Below, one piece after another: positions 47,332-59,271 of a stretch of 64,000 nt of DNA. The stretch comes from Woeseiaceae bacterium. GTDB taxonomy: Bacteria > Pseudomonadota > Gammaproteobacteria > Steroidobacterales > Woeseiaceae. The stretch spans positions 1 to 64,000 of the forward strand of contig JAJFKP010000018.1 of the NCBI GenBank assembly GCA_021773135.1, read 5' to 3'. A program made the position numbers and the translations under genes. Numbering within the stretch: the stretch's first letter is position 1; every line of letters begins with the position of its first letter. The notes beneath the pieces were generated by a model. It did no database searches and was not told the DNA's origin. It saw nothing but the letters and a program-made list of their open reading frames with translations.

Positions 47332-47508
47332 AATTGGGGGGTAAAAACCCTATCTTTTTCAGTTAAATGTCGGCTATTTGCTTGTTTGACTTAATGAAAT
47401 TCCTCAACTGTGAACAACAGCACAAAATGCGGTTGATCCCCGCCCCCAGATCAGTGAGACTGTGAAACTCACAATCTTCATGTTGTAGGGCGAGGGCACC
47501 TGGGTTTA

Positions 47509-49227
47509 ATGGCTGTTACGGCATCTCAATCGACACTTTCGGGTTTGCCGCGGCGCCTGGTACAGGACGGTATTGTCTCCGAAGAGGTAGTCCTGGAAGC
47601 CAACAATGCCGCCCGCAAAGCGAAGGAACCGCTGGTCGCCTACCTGGTTAGCAATGAGCTGGCCGACTCGCGCGCGGTCGCCGTTGCCGCCTCACATGAA
47701 TTCGGCGTACCCCTGATGGATCTTGATGCGATCGAGATCGAACTGGAAACATTGCGTGCCGTCGATCAGAAACTGCTGACCAAGCATCGCGTGTTGCCAC
47801 TGGTCAAACGCGGCCAGCGATTGTTTCTCGGCATTTCCGACCCGACCAACCTGCAGGCTATCGACGACGTCAAGTTCCAGACGAGCCTGCGTATCGATCC
47901 CGTCGTTGTGGAGGAAGCGAAACTCCAGGAGCGAATATCGAAAGCGCTGGAAGCCGTCGATACGACCATGTCCTCGCTCGATGATGAAGATTTCGATCTG
48001 GAAAATCTCGATATCGGTGGCGATGAGCAGGAAGACGAAGGCGTCACCAAGGACGACATTGAAGACGCCCCGGTCGTTCGCTTTGTTAACAAGGTTTTGC
48101 TGGACGCAATCAAACGCGGTGCTTCCGATATTCACTTCGAACCATACGAAAAGATATTTCGCGTCAGGACGCGACTGGATGGTGTGCTCTCGGAAGTTGC
48201 GATGCCACCGGTGGCCCTGGCCAACAAAGTCTGTGCCCGTCTTAAAGTCATGTCGCGCATGGACATTGCCGAACGCCGGGTGCCGCAGGATGGGCGTATC
48301 AAGATGCGCCTGTCAAAAAATCGCGCTATCGACTTTCGTGTCAATACCTGCCCGACACTGTTCGGCGAGAAAATCGTACTGCGAATACTCGATCCGTCAA
48401 GTGCGAAGCTTGGCATCGACGCGCTGGGTTACGACGAAAAGCAGAAAGCGCTATACCAGAAACATCTCGACAAACCGTACGGGATGATCCTTGTGACAGG
48501 GCCGACCGGCTCCGGTAAAACGGTGTCGCTCTACACAGGGCTCAACATACTGAATACAGAAGATCGCAACATATCAACTGCGGAAGATCCCGCGGAAATC
48601 AACTTGCCCGGGATCAACCAGGTTAACGTTAATCCCAAGGTCGGCCTGACCTTTGCGTCATCATTGAAAGCATTCCTGCGACAGGATCCGGACGTAATCA
48701 TGGTCGGCGAGATTCGTGACCTTGAAACGGCGGAAATTGCGATCAAGGCCGCCCAGACCGGCCACCTTGTATTGTCTACGCTGCATACCAACGATGCCCC
48801 ACGCACGCTGACCCGGCTGGTGGACATGGGCGTCAAGCCGTACGCAATAGCGACGTCAGTCAGCCTGATCATCGCTCAGCGATTGGCTCGACGGTTATGC
48901 GACAACTGCAAGGAAGTGCAGGAAATTCCCAAGGAAGCATTGGAAAAAGAAGGTTTTGATGCCGACGACATCGATAACGGCTTAACCATTTTCGGCCCGG
49001 TTGGCTGCAAGAGCTGCAATGACGGATATAAGGGTCGGCTAGGCATTTTCCAGGTAATGGAAGTGTCGGAGGTAATGGGAAGAATAATAATGGAAGGCGG
49101 CAATGCACTACAGATTGCCGACCAGGCGAATGAAGAGGGGGTTCTCGATTTGCGTCGTGCTGGTCTGAATAAAGTTAAGGATGGACTGACCAGTCTTGTG
49201 GAAATCAACAGGGTGACGATTGAGTAA
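47509..49227 (+). CDS. pilB: Type IV pilus extension ATPase PilB
   Basis: Hexameric ATPase powering pilus assembly. The 572-residue protein has a PilB N-terminal domain and Walker A GPTGSGKT (331-338). The Asp and His boxes are in GEIRDLETAEIAIKAAQTGH and LSTLHTNDAP. A four-cysteine zinc motif (CDNC ... CKSC) follows. It starts an apparent pilB-pilC-pilD-coaE-zapD run on the plus strand. Confidence 0.97.
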   Translation: MAVTASQSTLSGLPRRLVQDGIVSEEVVLEANNAARKAKEPLVAYLVSNELADSRAVAVAASHEFGVPLMDLDAIEIELETLRAVDQKLLTKHRVLPLVKRGQRLFLGISDPTNLQAIDDVKFQTSLRIDPVVVEEAKLQERISKALEAVDTTMSSLDDEDFDLENLDIGGDEQEDEGVTKDDIEDAPVVRFVNKVLLDAIKRGASDIHFEPYEKIFRVRTRLDGVLSEVAMPPVALANKVCARLKVMSRMDIAERRVPQDGRIKMRLSKNRAIDFRVNTCPTLFGEKIVLRILDPSSAKLGIDALGYDEKQKALYQKHLDKPYGMILVTGPTGSGKTVSLYTGLNILNTEDRNISTAEDPAEINLPGINQVNVNPKVGLTFASSLKAFLRQDPDVIMVGEIRDLETAEIAIKAAQTGHLVLSTLHTNDAPRTLTRLVDMGVKPYAIATSVSLIIAQRLARRLCDNCKEVQEIPKEALEKEGFDADDIDNGLTIFGPVGCKSCNDGYKGRLGIFQVMEVSEVMGRIIMEGGNALQIADQANEEGVLDLRRAGLNKVKDGLTSLVEINRVTIE

Positions 49228-49258
49228 ATCGTTATCCGGCTAATAGAAGAGAACTACG

Positions 49259-50479
49259 ATGGCAGAAACAGCAACATTAGGAAGTAAACCGTTCCTTTGG
49301 GAAGGCACTGATCGCAAAGGCAACAAAGTCAAGGGCAAGGCGATGGCGGCCGATGAAGCTGCGGTGCGCGCTGACCTGAGACGCCAGGGCGTCGTGCCGA
49401 GTCGAGTCCGCAAACAAAGTGCGGGCTTATTCAAAGGACAGTCCAAAATCACGCCGGGCGATATTGCCATTTTCAGTCGCCAGCTGGCGACGATGCTTGC
49501 AGCCGGTATCCCACTGGTGCAGGCATTCGAAATTGTTGGTTCGGGCCATGAGAACGCTTCGATGCAAAAACTCATCATGGCAATCAAGGGTGACGTCGAA
49601 GGCGGCAGTGCACTGGCGGAAGCGCTGGCCAAGCACCCAATCTATTTTGATGATCTGTTTGTTAACCTTGTCGAGGCCGGTGAACAGGCTGGTGCACTGG
49701 AAACCCTGCTGGACAAAGTAGCGACCTATAAAGAAAAGACCGAGGCCATCAAGAAAAAGATCAAGAAGGCGCTGACCTACCCGATGGCGGTTCTGGTCGT
49801 TGCCTTTGTCGTGACGATCATCCTGCTTATTTTCGTGATCCCGGCTTTTGAGGATCTGTTCCAGGGCTTTGGTGCCGATCTGCCGGCTTTCACACGCATG
49901 GTGATCGACCTGTCGCAATTCGTGCGCAATCAGGGTTGGTATCTTGCCATCATGATTGCCGCCGGCATTTATGCGTTCCTGTATTTCAAGAAGCGCTCGC
50001 GACCAATGCGCCATTTTCTTGATCGCATGGCGTTGCGCATGCCGATCATCGGGCCGATTATGCAAAAGGCATCCATCGCCCGCTACGCGCGCACGCTCTC
50101 AACGATGTTTTCTGCCGGCGTACCGCTGGTTGAAGCGCTGGAGTCAGTGGCTGGCGCTACCGGCAACATCGTTTACGAAGTGGGCGTACTGCAAATGAAA
50201 GATGAGGTCGCCACCGGACAACGGCTACAGCAATCGATGGAAAACACTGATCTGTTCCCCAACATGGTTATCCAGATGATCGCGGTTGGCGAAGAATCGG
50301 GATCACTTGACGAGATGTCGGCGAAAGTGGCCGACTTCTATGAAGAGGACGTCGACAACGCGGTCGATAACCTCTCAAGCCTGCTGGAACCGATGATCAT
50401 GGCCATCCTCGGCGTTCTCGTTGGCGGCCTGGTGGTGGCGATGTACCTGCCCATCTTCAAAATGGGCTCTGTCATCTAA
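49259..50479 (+). CDS. pilC: Type IV pilus inner-membrane platform protein PilC
   Basis: The 406-residue protein has two GspF domains (IFSRQLATMLAAGIPLVQAF; RYARTLSTMFSAGVPLVEAL) and membrane segments around residues 175-200, 220-240 and at the C terminus. It works with PilB in the inner membrane. It lies 31 nt after pilB. Confidence 0.97.
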   Translation: MAETATLGSKPFLWEGTDRKGNKVKGKAMAADEAAVRADLRRQGVVPSRVRKQSAGLFKGQSKITPGDIAIFSRQLATMLAAGIPLVQAFEIVGSGHENASMQKLIMAIKGDVEGGSALAEALAKHPIYFDDLFVNLVEAGEQAGALETLLDKVATYKEKTEAIKKKIKKALTYPMAVLVVAFVVTIILLIFVIPAFEDLFQGFGADLPAFTRMVIDLSQFVRNQGWYLAIMIAAGIYAFLYFKKRSRPMRHFLDRMALRMPIIGPIMQKASIARYARTLSTMFSAGVPLVEALESVAGATGNIVYEVGVLQMKDEVATGQRLQQSMENTDLFPNMVIQMIAVGEESGSLDEMSAKVADFYEEDVDNAVDNLSSLLEPMIMAILGVLVGGLVVAMYLPIFKMGSVI

Positions 50480-50525
50480 CGACCTGCGGAATTGGCTGGC
50501 CCCGAATCGGGCCAGAGCTGATAAC

Positions 50526-50573
50526 GAAACGGCGTTTAGCGGTCACCGCTGGCGCCGTTTCTGTCTTCCGGAG
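50526..50573 (+). terminator. Weak hairpin between pilC and pilD
   Basis: AAACGGCG and CGCCGTTT form an 8-bp stem around a loop that can itself pair (AGCGG/CCGCT). It is followed by CTGTCTT, only moderately T-rich, so it may be an attenuating hairpin rather than a full terminator. Confidence 0.35.
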
Positions 50574-50584
50574 CATTTTGACTC

Positions 50585-51469
50585 ATGCAAGACCTGTTGA
50601 TTCAGTCACCGCCGTTGTTTATTGCGATTGCGTTTGCCGTGGCGCTGCTGGTCGGCAGCTTTCTGAACGTCGTAATTTATCGCCTGCCACTTATGATGGA
50701 GCGAGAGTGGCGCGCCCAGTGTGACGAATTGATGGCCGAACCGGCAAAGGACCTGCCTGAGGGACGCTTCGACCTCGTCGCACCACGATCGAGATGTCCG
50801 AACTGTGGGCAGCAGATCACGGCCCTGCAGAACATTCCTGTTGTGAGCTATGTGATCTTGGGTGGCAAGTGCGCGGGTTGCAAAGCGCCAATTGCGCTCC
50901 GCTACCCCGTCATAGAGCTGCTGACTGCGATGCTTACAGGCATTGTGGCCTGGCACTTCGGCTTCGGCTGGGAGGCAGTCGCGGCAATTGGGTTAACCTG
51001 GATGCTCATCGCAATCAGCGTAATCGACATCGATCATCAGCTGATTCCGGATTCAATGTCACTGCCACTACTTTGGGCGGGCCTTGCAATGAGCCTGTTT
51101 TACCCGATGGAGGGCGCTCGATACCTGTTTGTCGACCCGAAAACGGCCATTGTTGGTGCGCTGGCCGGCTATTTGAGCCTCTGGAGCATCTATCACATCT
51201 TTCGCCTGATTACCGGCAAGGAAGGTATGGGCTACGGCGACTTCAAGCTCCTCGGCGCGCTGGGTGCCTGGCTTGGCTGGAAAATGCTGCCCGTCATCAT
51301 TCTCATGTCCGCGGTCGTTGGCGCTGCAGTCGGCATTCTGCTGATTGTCACCAAGCGTCACGAACGAAGTGTTCCCATTCCGTTCGGACCCTATCTTGCT
51401 GCCGCCGGCTGGATCGCCATGCTGTGGGGACCTGCGATCGTCAATTGGTACCTGGACCTGATGATTTGA
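50585..51469 (+). CDS. pilD: Prepilin peptidase / N-methyltransferase PilD
   Basis: Cleaves and N-methylates prepilins at the inner membrane. The 294-residue protein has about seven membrane segments and the cytoplasmic zinc loop CPNCGQQ ... CAGCKAP. The catalytic aspartates are in IDIDHQLIPD and GMGYGDFKLLG. Both pilins in this window are expected substrates. Confidence 0.96.
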   Translation: MQDLLIQSPPLFIAIAFAVALLVGSFLNVVIYRLPLMMEREWRAQCDELMAEPAKDLPEGRFDLVAPRSRCPNCGQQITALQNIPVVSYVILGGKCAGCKAPIALRYPVIELLTAMLTGIVAWHFGFGWEAVAAIGLTWMLIAISVIDIDHQLIPDSMSLPLLWAGLAMSLFYPMEGARYLFVDPKTAIVGALAGYLSLWSIYHIFRLITGKEGMGYGDFKLLGALGAWLGWKMLPVIILMSAVVGAAVGILLIVTKRHERSVPIPFGPYLAAAGWIAMLWGPAIVNWYLDLMI

Positions 51470-51529
51470 TTGCCTGCTGCGAAAATTAACAGGGAGCCGA
51501 TTCAAATCGACAACAAGCATCGACACCTA

Positions 51530-52123
51530 ATGCGGATTGGCGTGACGGGTGGAATTGCCAGCGGCAAATCACTGGTCGCAAGTTATTTCGAAGACCTGGG
51601 TGTGCCGGTCATCGACACCGACGTAATCGCGCGCGACGTAGTAGCGCCCGGCATGCCAGCTCTGGATGAGATTCGGCAGAGTTTCGGTGCGGTCGCGATA
51701 GCGACAGATGGCTCGCTGAATCGCCAGGCCATGCGCCGCATTGTATTCTCGGACGACGAAAAGCGCCGCCAGCTCGAAAAAATACTGCATCCCCTTATCC
51801 GCGCATCTGCGGACCAACAGGTTAAGGTGGCCGAGGGGCCGTACGTCATTATCGTTGTGCCACTGCTGTTTGAATCCCCAATGAAGGATTCGATGGACCG
51901 TATCCTGGTCGTCGATTGCAGCGAGCAGACGCAGCTAAGTCGCCTGACGGCGCGCGACAATGAAGACGTGACAAGCGCGCGTCGCATAATGGCGACACAG
52001 GCGAGCCGCCAGCAACGCCTGTCAATCGCAGATGACATTATTACCAATGACGGCAGCCCGGACGAGACGCGCGCCGCCGTAGCCGCGCTGCACGAATTCT
52101 ATCTAAGCCTCGATTGCAACTAA
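51530..52123 (+). CDS. coaE: Dephospho-CoA kinase
   Basis: Last step of coenzyme A synthesis, phosphorylating dephospho-CoA. The 197-residue P-loop kinase starts MRIGVTGGIASGKSLVASYF and carries DTDVIARDVV and the lid region RLTARDNEDVTSARRIMATQ. The ATG at 51530 is chosen by family alignment although the ribosome site is weak. A TTG at 51470 would add 20 atypical residues. It follows pilD, as in Pseudomonas. Confidence 0.95.
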   Translation: MRIGVTGGIASGKSLVASYFEDLGVPVIDTDVIARDVVAPGMPALDEIRQSFGAVAIATDGSLNRQAMRRIVFSDDEKRRQLEKILHPLIRASADQQVKVAEGPYVIIVVPLLFESPMKDSMDRILVVDCSEQTQLSRLTARDNEDVTSARRIMATQASRQQRLSIADDIITNDGSPDETRAAVAALHEFYLSLDCN

Positions 52124-52284
52124 GGTATTTTCCAAATGGGCGCCCTGCTCATCGTGCTACGACTTTGTTGTGCTATCAGCACCGTGCAGCGATCTTTGGT
52201 GCATCCGGGTCCGACGTTGTCGAGAAAAAATTGACGGAGCGCATTACATTTGCCTGAAAAGTTCCGGTAGCGCAGAATACCGCC

Positions 52285-53088
52285 ATGGTCGCCACCGCTC
52301 CCTCTTCCCCGCTGCAAGCCTCAGCGCGTCGCCAGCCAGAATATGAGCAGCCACTCAGTGAGCGGATGCGCACGTTCATGCGTCTCGAATTCCTGTACCA
52401 GCAGCTCCTGTTCAGCTGCGAAGGTGATTCCGACTGGGCAACGCGCGGAGCGATATCGAGCCTGCTCGACATCATGGCAGTTCTAACCCGTGGTGACGTT
52501 CGGTCTGAAGTGCATAAAGAACTCGACCTGCAGATTGAAACCCTGTCGAAATTCCAGAGTCAGCCCGGCGTTGACAGTGGCCGATTGGGAACATTGTTGG
52601 CAAACCTGGTCGCGAGTCGTGAAGAGGTGGATGCAGTGGGCACCAAGTTTTTGCAACCCCTCAAGGATTGCGAATTTCTGAGCTCCATCAAACACCGCAG
52701 CTCGATTCCTGGCGGCACCTGCGAATTCGATTTGCCGGAATACAGCCATTGGTTACGGCAATCACCGGAAAGACGCGCGAAGGATATTGAGGGCTGGCTG
52801 GTACTCGTACGACCCGTCTGCGATGCAGTCAGCGAATTGCTCTGGCTAATCCGCGAGAGCGCACGACCGACCGCAAAAATGGCTATCAATGGCATGTACC
52901 AGCATCGCATGCAGAAGGACGCGAGCTGCCGCTTGCTGCGGGTTTCGATGCCGGACGGTAGTCAGCTATATCCGGAGATCAGCGGCAGCCAGCATCGTTT
53001 CACCGTGCGTTTTCTCGAGTGGTCGACGATCGACGCTCGCGCGGTGCAAACCGGTCACGACGTCGATTTCAAAATCAGCATTTGCTGA
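52285..53088 (+). CDS. zapD: Cell division protein ZapD
   Basis: Cross-links FtsZ filaments at the division ring. The 267-residue protein matches the family in YEQPLSERMRTFMRLEFLYQ near the N terminus and in the C-terminal region (DGSQLYPEISGSQHRFTVRF). It follows coaE after 161 nt, in which the 13-mer GATCTTTGGTGCA also seen in the nadE repeats occurs. It overlaps the convergent mutT gene by 14 nt. yacG, its usual next neighbour, is absent here. Confidence 0.95.
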   Translation: MVATAPSSPLQASARRQPEYEQPLSERMRTFMRLEFLYQQLLFSCEGDSDWATRGAISSLLDIMAVLTRGDVRSEVHKELDLQIETLSKFQSQPGVDSGRLGTLLANLVASREEVDAVGTKFLQPLKDCEFLSSIKHRSSIPGGTCEFDLPEYSHWLRQSPERRAKDIEGWLVLVRPVCDAVSELLWLIRESARPTAKMAINGMYQHRMQKDASCRLLRVSMPDGSQLYPEISGSQHRFTVRFLEWSTIDARAVQTGHDVDFKISIC

Positions 53089-53478
53089 CGTCGCACAACG
53101 CTGCAACGATCGGCACGTCCGCAGGCAAAATTCGCTCAAGAACCAGGCTGTCCTGTGCGACCCAGCGCAGCGCCTGTCCTTCCTTGCCGTCCGGTTTGCC
53201 TTGCCAGCGGGTCACTGTAAAAAATTCGATTTCAACCGACAGATCAGGATAGTCGTGACGGATGGTCTTGAAATGTTTGTACTGCAGGCCGGTAATTCCG
53301 AGCTCCTCGTACAGCTCTCGAGTTAGTGCCGCTGCCGGAGACTCTCCAGGCCGCACCTTGCCACCCGGAAACTCCCAGTAGTCCTGCATTGAGCGCGCCT
53401 GCGCGCGATCGCTTAAAAGAATCCGGCCGTTCTCGCTAAGGATGCCGGCAACCACGCTTAACCGGGCCAAATTAGTGG

Positions 53479-53500
<22 letters not shown>
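53075..53500 (-). CDS. mutT: 8-oxo-dGTP diphosphatase MutT
   Basis: Sanitises the nucleotide pool by hydrolysing 8-oxo-dGTP. The 141-residue protein has the Nudix box [20 protein letters not shown] plus ELG, and the preceding YWEFPGGK typical of MutT. The ATG at 53500 lies inside the end of secA (22-nt overlap). No ribosome site is obvious, and a GTG at 53452 is an alternative. The secA-mutT order matches E. coli. Confidence 0.93.
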
Positions 53501-56415
<2,915 letters not shown>

Positions 56416-56596
56416 TCAGGGCTCCTGGAACGGCCGACAGCTTATTCTGCCGACGATTGACAAAAAACGGGTATTTTACGGACTAATGAGGAATTTGCAC
56501 GATCCATCCACGCAGAATCAATACTCGACTGCCGCATGGATATAGGACCTGTTCCGGCAAAGACAAGTTACCGGAAGCATGCTTTTTTCTGGGTAG

Positions 56597-57526
56597 TTAG
56601 TCGGCCTGACTAATGAATGCGGCCGGATTGACGCGTCGGCCGTTGCGGAGGACTTCGAAGTGCAGATTCGGGCCCGTGGCGCGGCCTGTGTCGCCCATCA
56701 GAGCAACCGTCTGACCTTTCCTGACCTCTTCACCGACCGCCACCAGGTTCTCTTCGTTGTGCGCATAGCGGGTCGAGTAGCCGTTGCCATGGTTGATCTC
56801 GACGAGATTGCCGAAGCCGTAACGATCCGACGACCAGGTAACGACGCCATCCGCGACAGCGATGATTTCCGCGCCCGCCTTGCCGGCGAAGTCAACACCC
56901 TGATGATTGGCCGGCTTGCCGGTGAACGGATCGGTGCGTCGCCCGAAATAGGAAGACATGTAGCCGGACCGAACAGGTAATCCTTTCGGGTAGACGCGGT
57001 CTGAGAGGTTCTGATTCGACAGGACGTTTTGCAGGACGCCCAGTTGCGCCTCACGATTATCAAGCTGCGTATCCAGTTGTGCCATAACGGTCAGCACTTC
57101 GGGAACCGCGATATTCGAACCAGCGACATAGTTTTCTTCCGGGCCGCCCATGGCTGGCTCAGACTCAAAGTCAAATTCGCCGTCTTCAAGTTCGGCCATT
57201 TCAGTCAGGCGCCGCCCGACGGCATCAAGTCGAATCACCCGCGCATTCAGTTGGCCAATGCGAATGGCTAAAGCGTCCAGGGTATCCTCGGTTTGCTGTC
57301 GGGTTTCCGCAATACTTTCCTGTTGTGCGACGACCTCCTGCGAGAGAATTGACACCTCCGTCTGACTGATACCTGAACCGGTTTGCGCAGAATACCAGTA
57401 GCCGGCACCGAACATAACGCTTCCCAGAACGCCTACAATCAACACCGCCAATGCCCCGGCAGAACGCCCGGACAGGTTGATTTGCAGAGGTTGTCCGAAC
57501 CCCTTGCCGAATATAACTACATTCAT
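56597..57526 (-). CDS. M23-family murein endopeptidase-like protein
   Basis: A 309-residue inner-membrane-anchored protein with one membrane segment near residues 24-45 and a periplasmic coiled coil (about 55-110). The C-terminal LytM domain has complete zinc/catalytic residues: His208 and Asp212 in HQGVDF, His256, and His289 in LHFEV. An active peptidoglycan hydrolase is therefore plausible. Homologues sit upstream of secA in Pseudomonas. The transcript leader carries a c-di-GMP-I riboswitch, so expression is probably tied to c-di-GMP. The start ATG has GAGGAA about 8 nt upstream. Confidence 0.9.
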   Translation of the reverse strand: MNVVIFGKGFGQPLQINLSGRSAGALAVLIVGVLGSVMFGAGYWYSAQTGSGISQTEVSILSQEVVAQQESIAETRQQTEDTLDALAIRIGQLNARVIRLDAVGRRLTEMAELEDGEFDFESEPAMGGPEENYVAGSNIAVPEVLTVMAQLDTQLDNREAQLGVLQNVLSNQNLSDRVYPKGLPVRSGYMSSYFGRRTDPFTGKPANHQGVDFAGKAGAEIIAVADGVVTWSSDRYGFGNLVEINHGNGYSTRYAHNEENLVAVGEEVRKGQTVALMGDTGRATGPNLHFEVLRNGRRVNPAAFISQAD

Positions 57527-57639
57527 TGAGCATTCCTCGGGACCAGCCCGTTTAGCTTATAAGTTATTGATTTATAACTAATTTTGCCACAGACCGGTGA
57601 CCGATTTTGGCGGCGTTTCATTGTTGTAGGTCTGCTAGT

Positions 57640-57736
57640 ACTAGTCACTTCGGTAGCCCCGCTGTCGTAGGACTTAACGTCCCTTAGATCGGTGGTTTTG
57701 CGTCCCCGTCTTTCGGCGGGTATGCCCTTGTCGGAT
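57640..57736 (-). ncRNA. Cyclic di-GMP-I (GEMM) riboswitch
   Basis: The minus strand reads AAGGGCATACCCGCCGAAAG, then ACGGGGACGCAAAACCACCG, ATCTAAGGGACG, TAAGTCCTACGACAGCGGGG and CTACCGAAGTG. The hallmarks of the GEMM-I aptamer are present. They are the P1b stem CCCG-C-CGAAAG-A-CGGG with a GAAA tetraloop, the invariant GGACGCAAA, the CTAAGG / TACG tetraloop-receptor region and the closing GGGGCTACCG. It ends about 115 nt upstream of the M23 peptidase start. The expression platform is not obvious; a short GTTAT/ATAAC inverted repeat lies in between. Confidence 0.88.
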
Positions 57737-57740
57737 GATC

Positions 57741-57769
57741 AATATGCAAAATTCCGCTTTTTATTACAA
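57741..57769 (-). promoter_or_regulatory. Candidate promoter of the riboswitch-M23 transcript
   Basis: On the minus strand TTGTAA (57769-57764) and CATATT (57746-57741) are separated by 17 nt. Transcription from about 57734 would begin right at the riboswitch aptamer, which supports both calls. Confidence 0.5.
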
Positions 57770-57840
57770 GATCAGCGGATCCGAACCATGATTCCGTTCA
57801 CTGCAAGCCCGGAAAAAACGCCGACTCCGTCACACTTCTG

Positions 57841-58137
57841 ATGCCGATTAAAAAACTGGAAACATTGCTCAATTCAGGCACTGACAGCAGCCTGGAAAAA
57901 ATTATCCAACGTGCTCAAAATATGGATTCGCTGACCTCGGGAATCAGGGCAAGAATTGCCCCTGAATTGGCTGAAAACTTAGTCGCTGCAACGATTAACG
58001 ACCAGGAGGAATTAGTCCTGCTGTGCAGTTCGTCAGCCTGGGCATCACGATTGCGTTTCGAGGCTGACGCGATTCTCGTGCAGGTTCGGGAATCCGGCCA
58101 ACAAGCGGCTCACTGCGTCGTTAAGGTAAGCCGGTAG
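57841..58137 (+). CDS. DUF721 / DciA-like protein
   Basis: A 98-residue protein starting MPIKKLETLLNSGTDSSLEK, with the DUF721 pattern AENLVAATINDQEELVLLCS and SSAWASRLRFEADAILVQVR. DUF721 proteins of the DciA type help load the replicative helicase in bacteria lacking DnaC. Its place divergent from M23-secA matches Pseudomonas. Confidence 0.82.
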   Translation: MPIKKLETLLNSGTDSSLEKIIQRAQNMDSLTSGIRARIAPELAENLVAATINDQEELVLLCSSSAWASRLRFEADAILVQVRESGQQAAHCVVKVSR

Positions 58138-58184
58138 GTACAGGTGACCACCGCTGCCGGGCCGCAGTAAATCAATAAGACCGA

Positions 58185-59120
58185 TTAATTTCGATCAACC
58201 AGAGAACGCTGCCGCTGCTCTTCCAGCAATTTTCGATTGGCTGCGAGCAGGTCCGCGACAAAGGCAATCAGGATGGTCTGAAAACCCATTCCCAGCAGGA
58301 CGGATGCAAGTATCAGTGATTGCACATGGCCGTCACCTTCACCAGCAATATAGAACAGCAGGAATCTGATACCCACCAGCAGGCCCGCGGTAAACAGGAT
58401 AGTCCCGATGGTGATAAAGAAGCGGAATGGGCGGTAAACAATGAATATTCTCACGATGGTCATGAATGATCGCGAGACATAGGATGGCAAACTGCGGACC
58501 AGGCGCGACGGGCGCATATCTGCGTTTGTGCCGATCGGCACAGACACGATTGGAATATTCTTCTGGCCCGCCTGGATGATGGTCTCGAGGGTATAGGTGT
58601 ATTCGCTGAAGACCATCAGCTTGCTGGCTGCACTGCGGGTGAATGCCCGAAACCCGCTTGGCGCGTCTTCGATGCTGGTCCCGCTAACCACGCGCACTAC
58701 CCAACTGCCCAGGCGTTGCAGCATTTTTTTCAGGAATGAGAAGTGTGCCGTCTGCGCAATTGGCCGCGCCCCGATGACGATCTCCGCTTCGTGCCCGAGA
58801 ATTGGGCCTACCAGTTGTTCGATGTCACTGGCACGGTACTGATTGTCAGCGTCAGTATTTACGATTACGTCGGCGCCTGCCGCCAGCGCCGCATCCAGCC
58901 CGGTCATGAAGGCTCTTGCCAGCCCCTGGTTTTGCACATGTCTGACAACGTGATGCACGCCATGTTTATTGGCCACTTCTGCGGTATTGTCGGTGCTGCC
59001 GTCGTCTACTACGAGCCATTCGACGGTATCGAATCCGGTAACGGTTTTCGGCAATTCAGACAACGTCACTGGCAGACTGGACTCTTCGTTGAAACAGGGT
59101 ATCTGAATGATGAGTTTCAT
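58185..59120 (-). CDS. Polyprenyl-phosphate sugar transferase-like GT2 enzyme
   Basis: A 311-residue inverting glycosyltransferase of the DPM1/ArnC/GtrB type. The N-terminal GT-A domain begins KLIIQIPCFNEESSLPVTL, with the VDDGSTDNTAE motif and the metal-binding NTDADNQY (DxD). Two C-terminal membrane segments (about 230-255 and 265-290) follow. Such enzymes load a sugar onto undecaprenyl phosphate for use on the periplasmic side. The sugar is unknown. It is divergent from the second GT2 gene. Confidence 0.85.
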   Translation of the reverse strand: MKLIIQIPCFNEESSLPVTLSELPKTVTGFDTVEWLVVDDGSTDNTAEVANKHGVHHVVRHVQNQGLARAFMTGLDAALAAGADVIVNTDADNQYRASDIEQLVGPILGHEAEIVIGARPIAQTAHFSFLKKMLQRLGSWVVRVVSGTSIEDAPSGFRAFTRSAASKLMVFSEYTYTLETIIQAGQKNIPIVSVPIGTNADMRPSRLVRSLPSYVSRSFMTIVRIFIVYRPFRFFITIGTILFTAGLLVGIRFLLFYIAGEGDGHVQSLILASVLLGMGFQTILIAFVADLLAANRKLLEEQRQRSLVDRN

Positions 59121-59271
59121 ACTTTATTGCCTGTGTGATGCTGCACTGAGATTGACCAAGCCGGATTCACTGCGTCCGATTAGATCCGCAAGGCTGTACT
59201 AGATTGCCGGGCAAGAAGTGGCGCGCTCCGGGTTCGAAGTTTATGCGATATGTGGCACAAAGGGCACTTGA

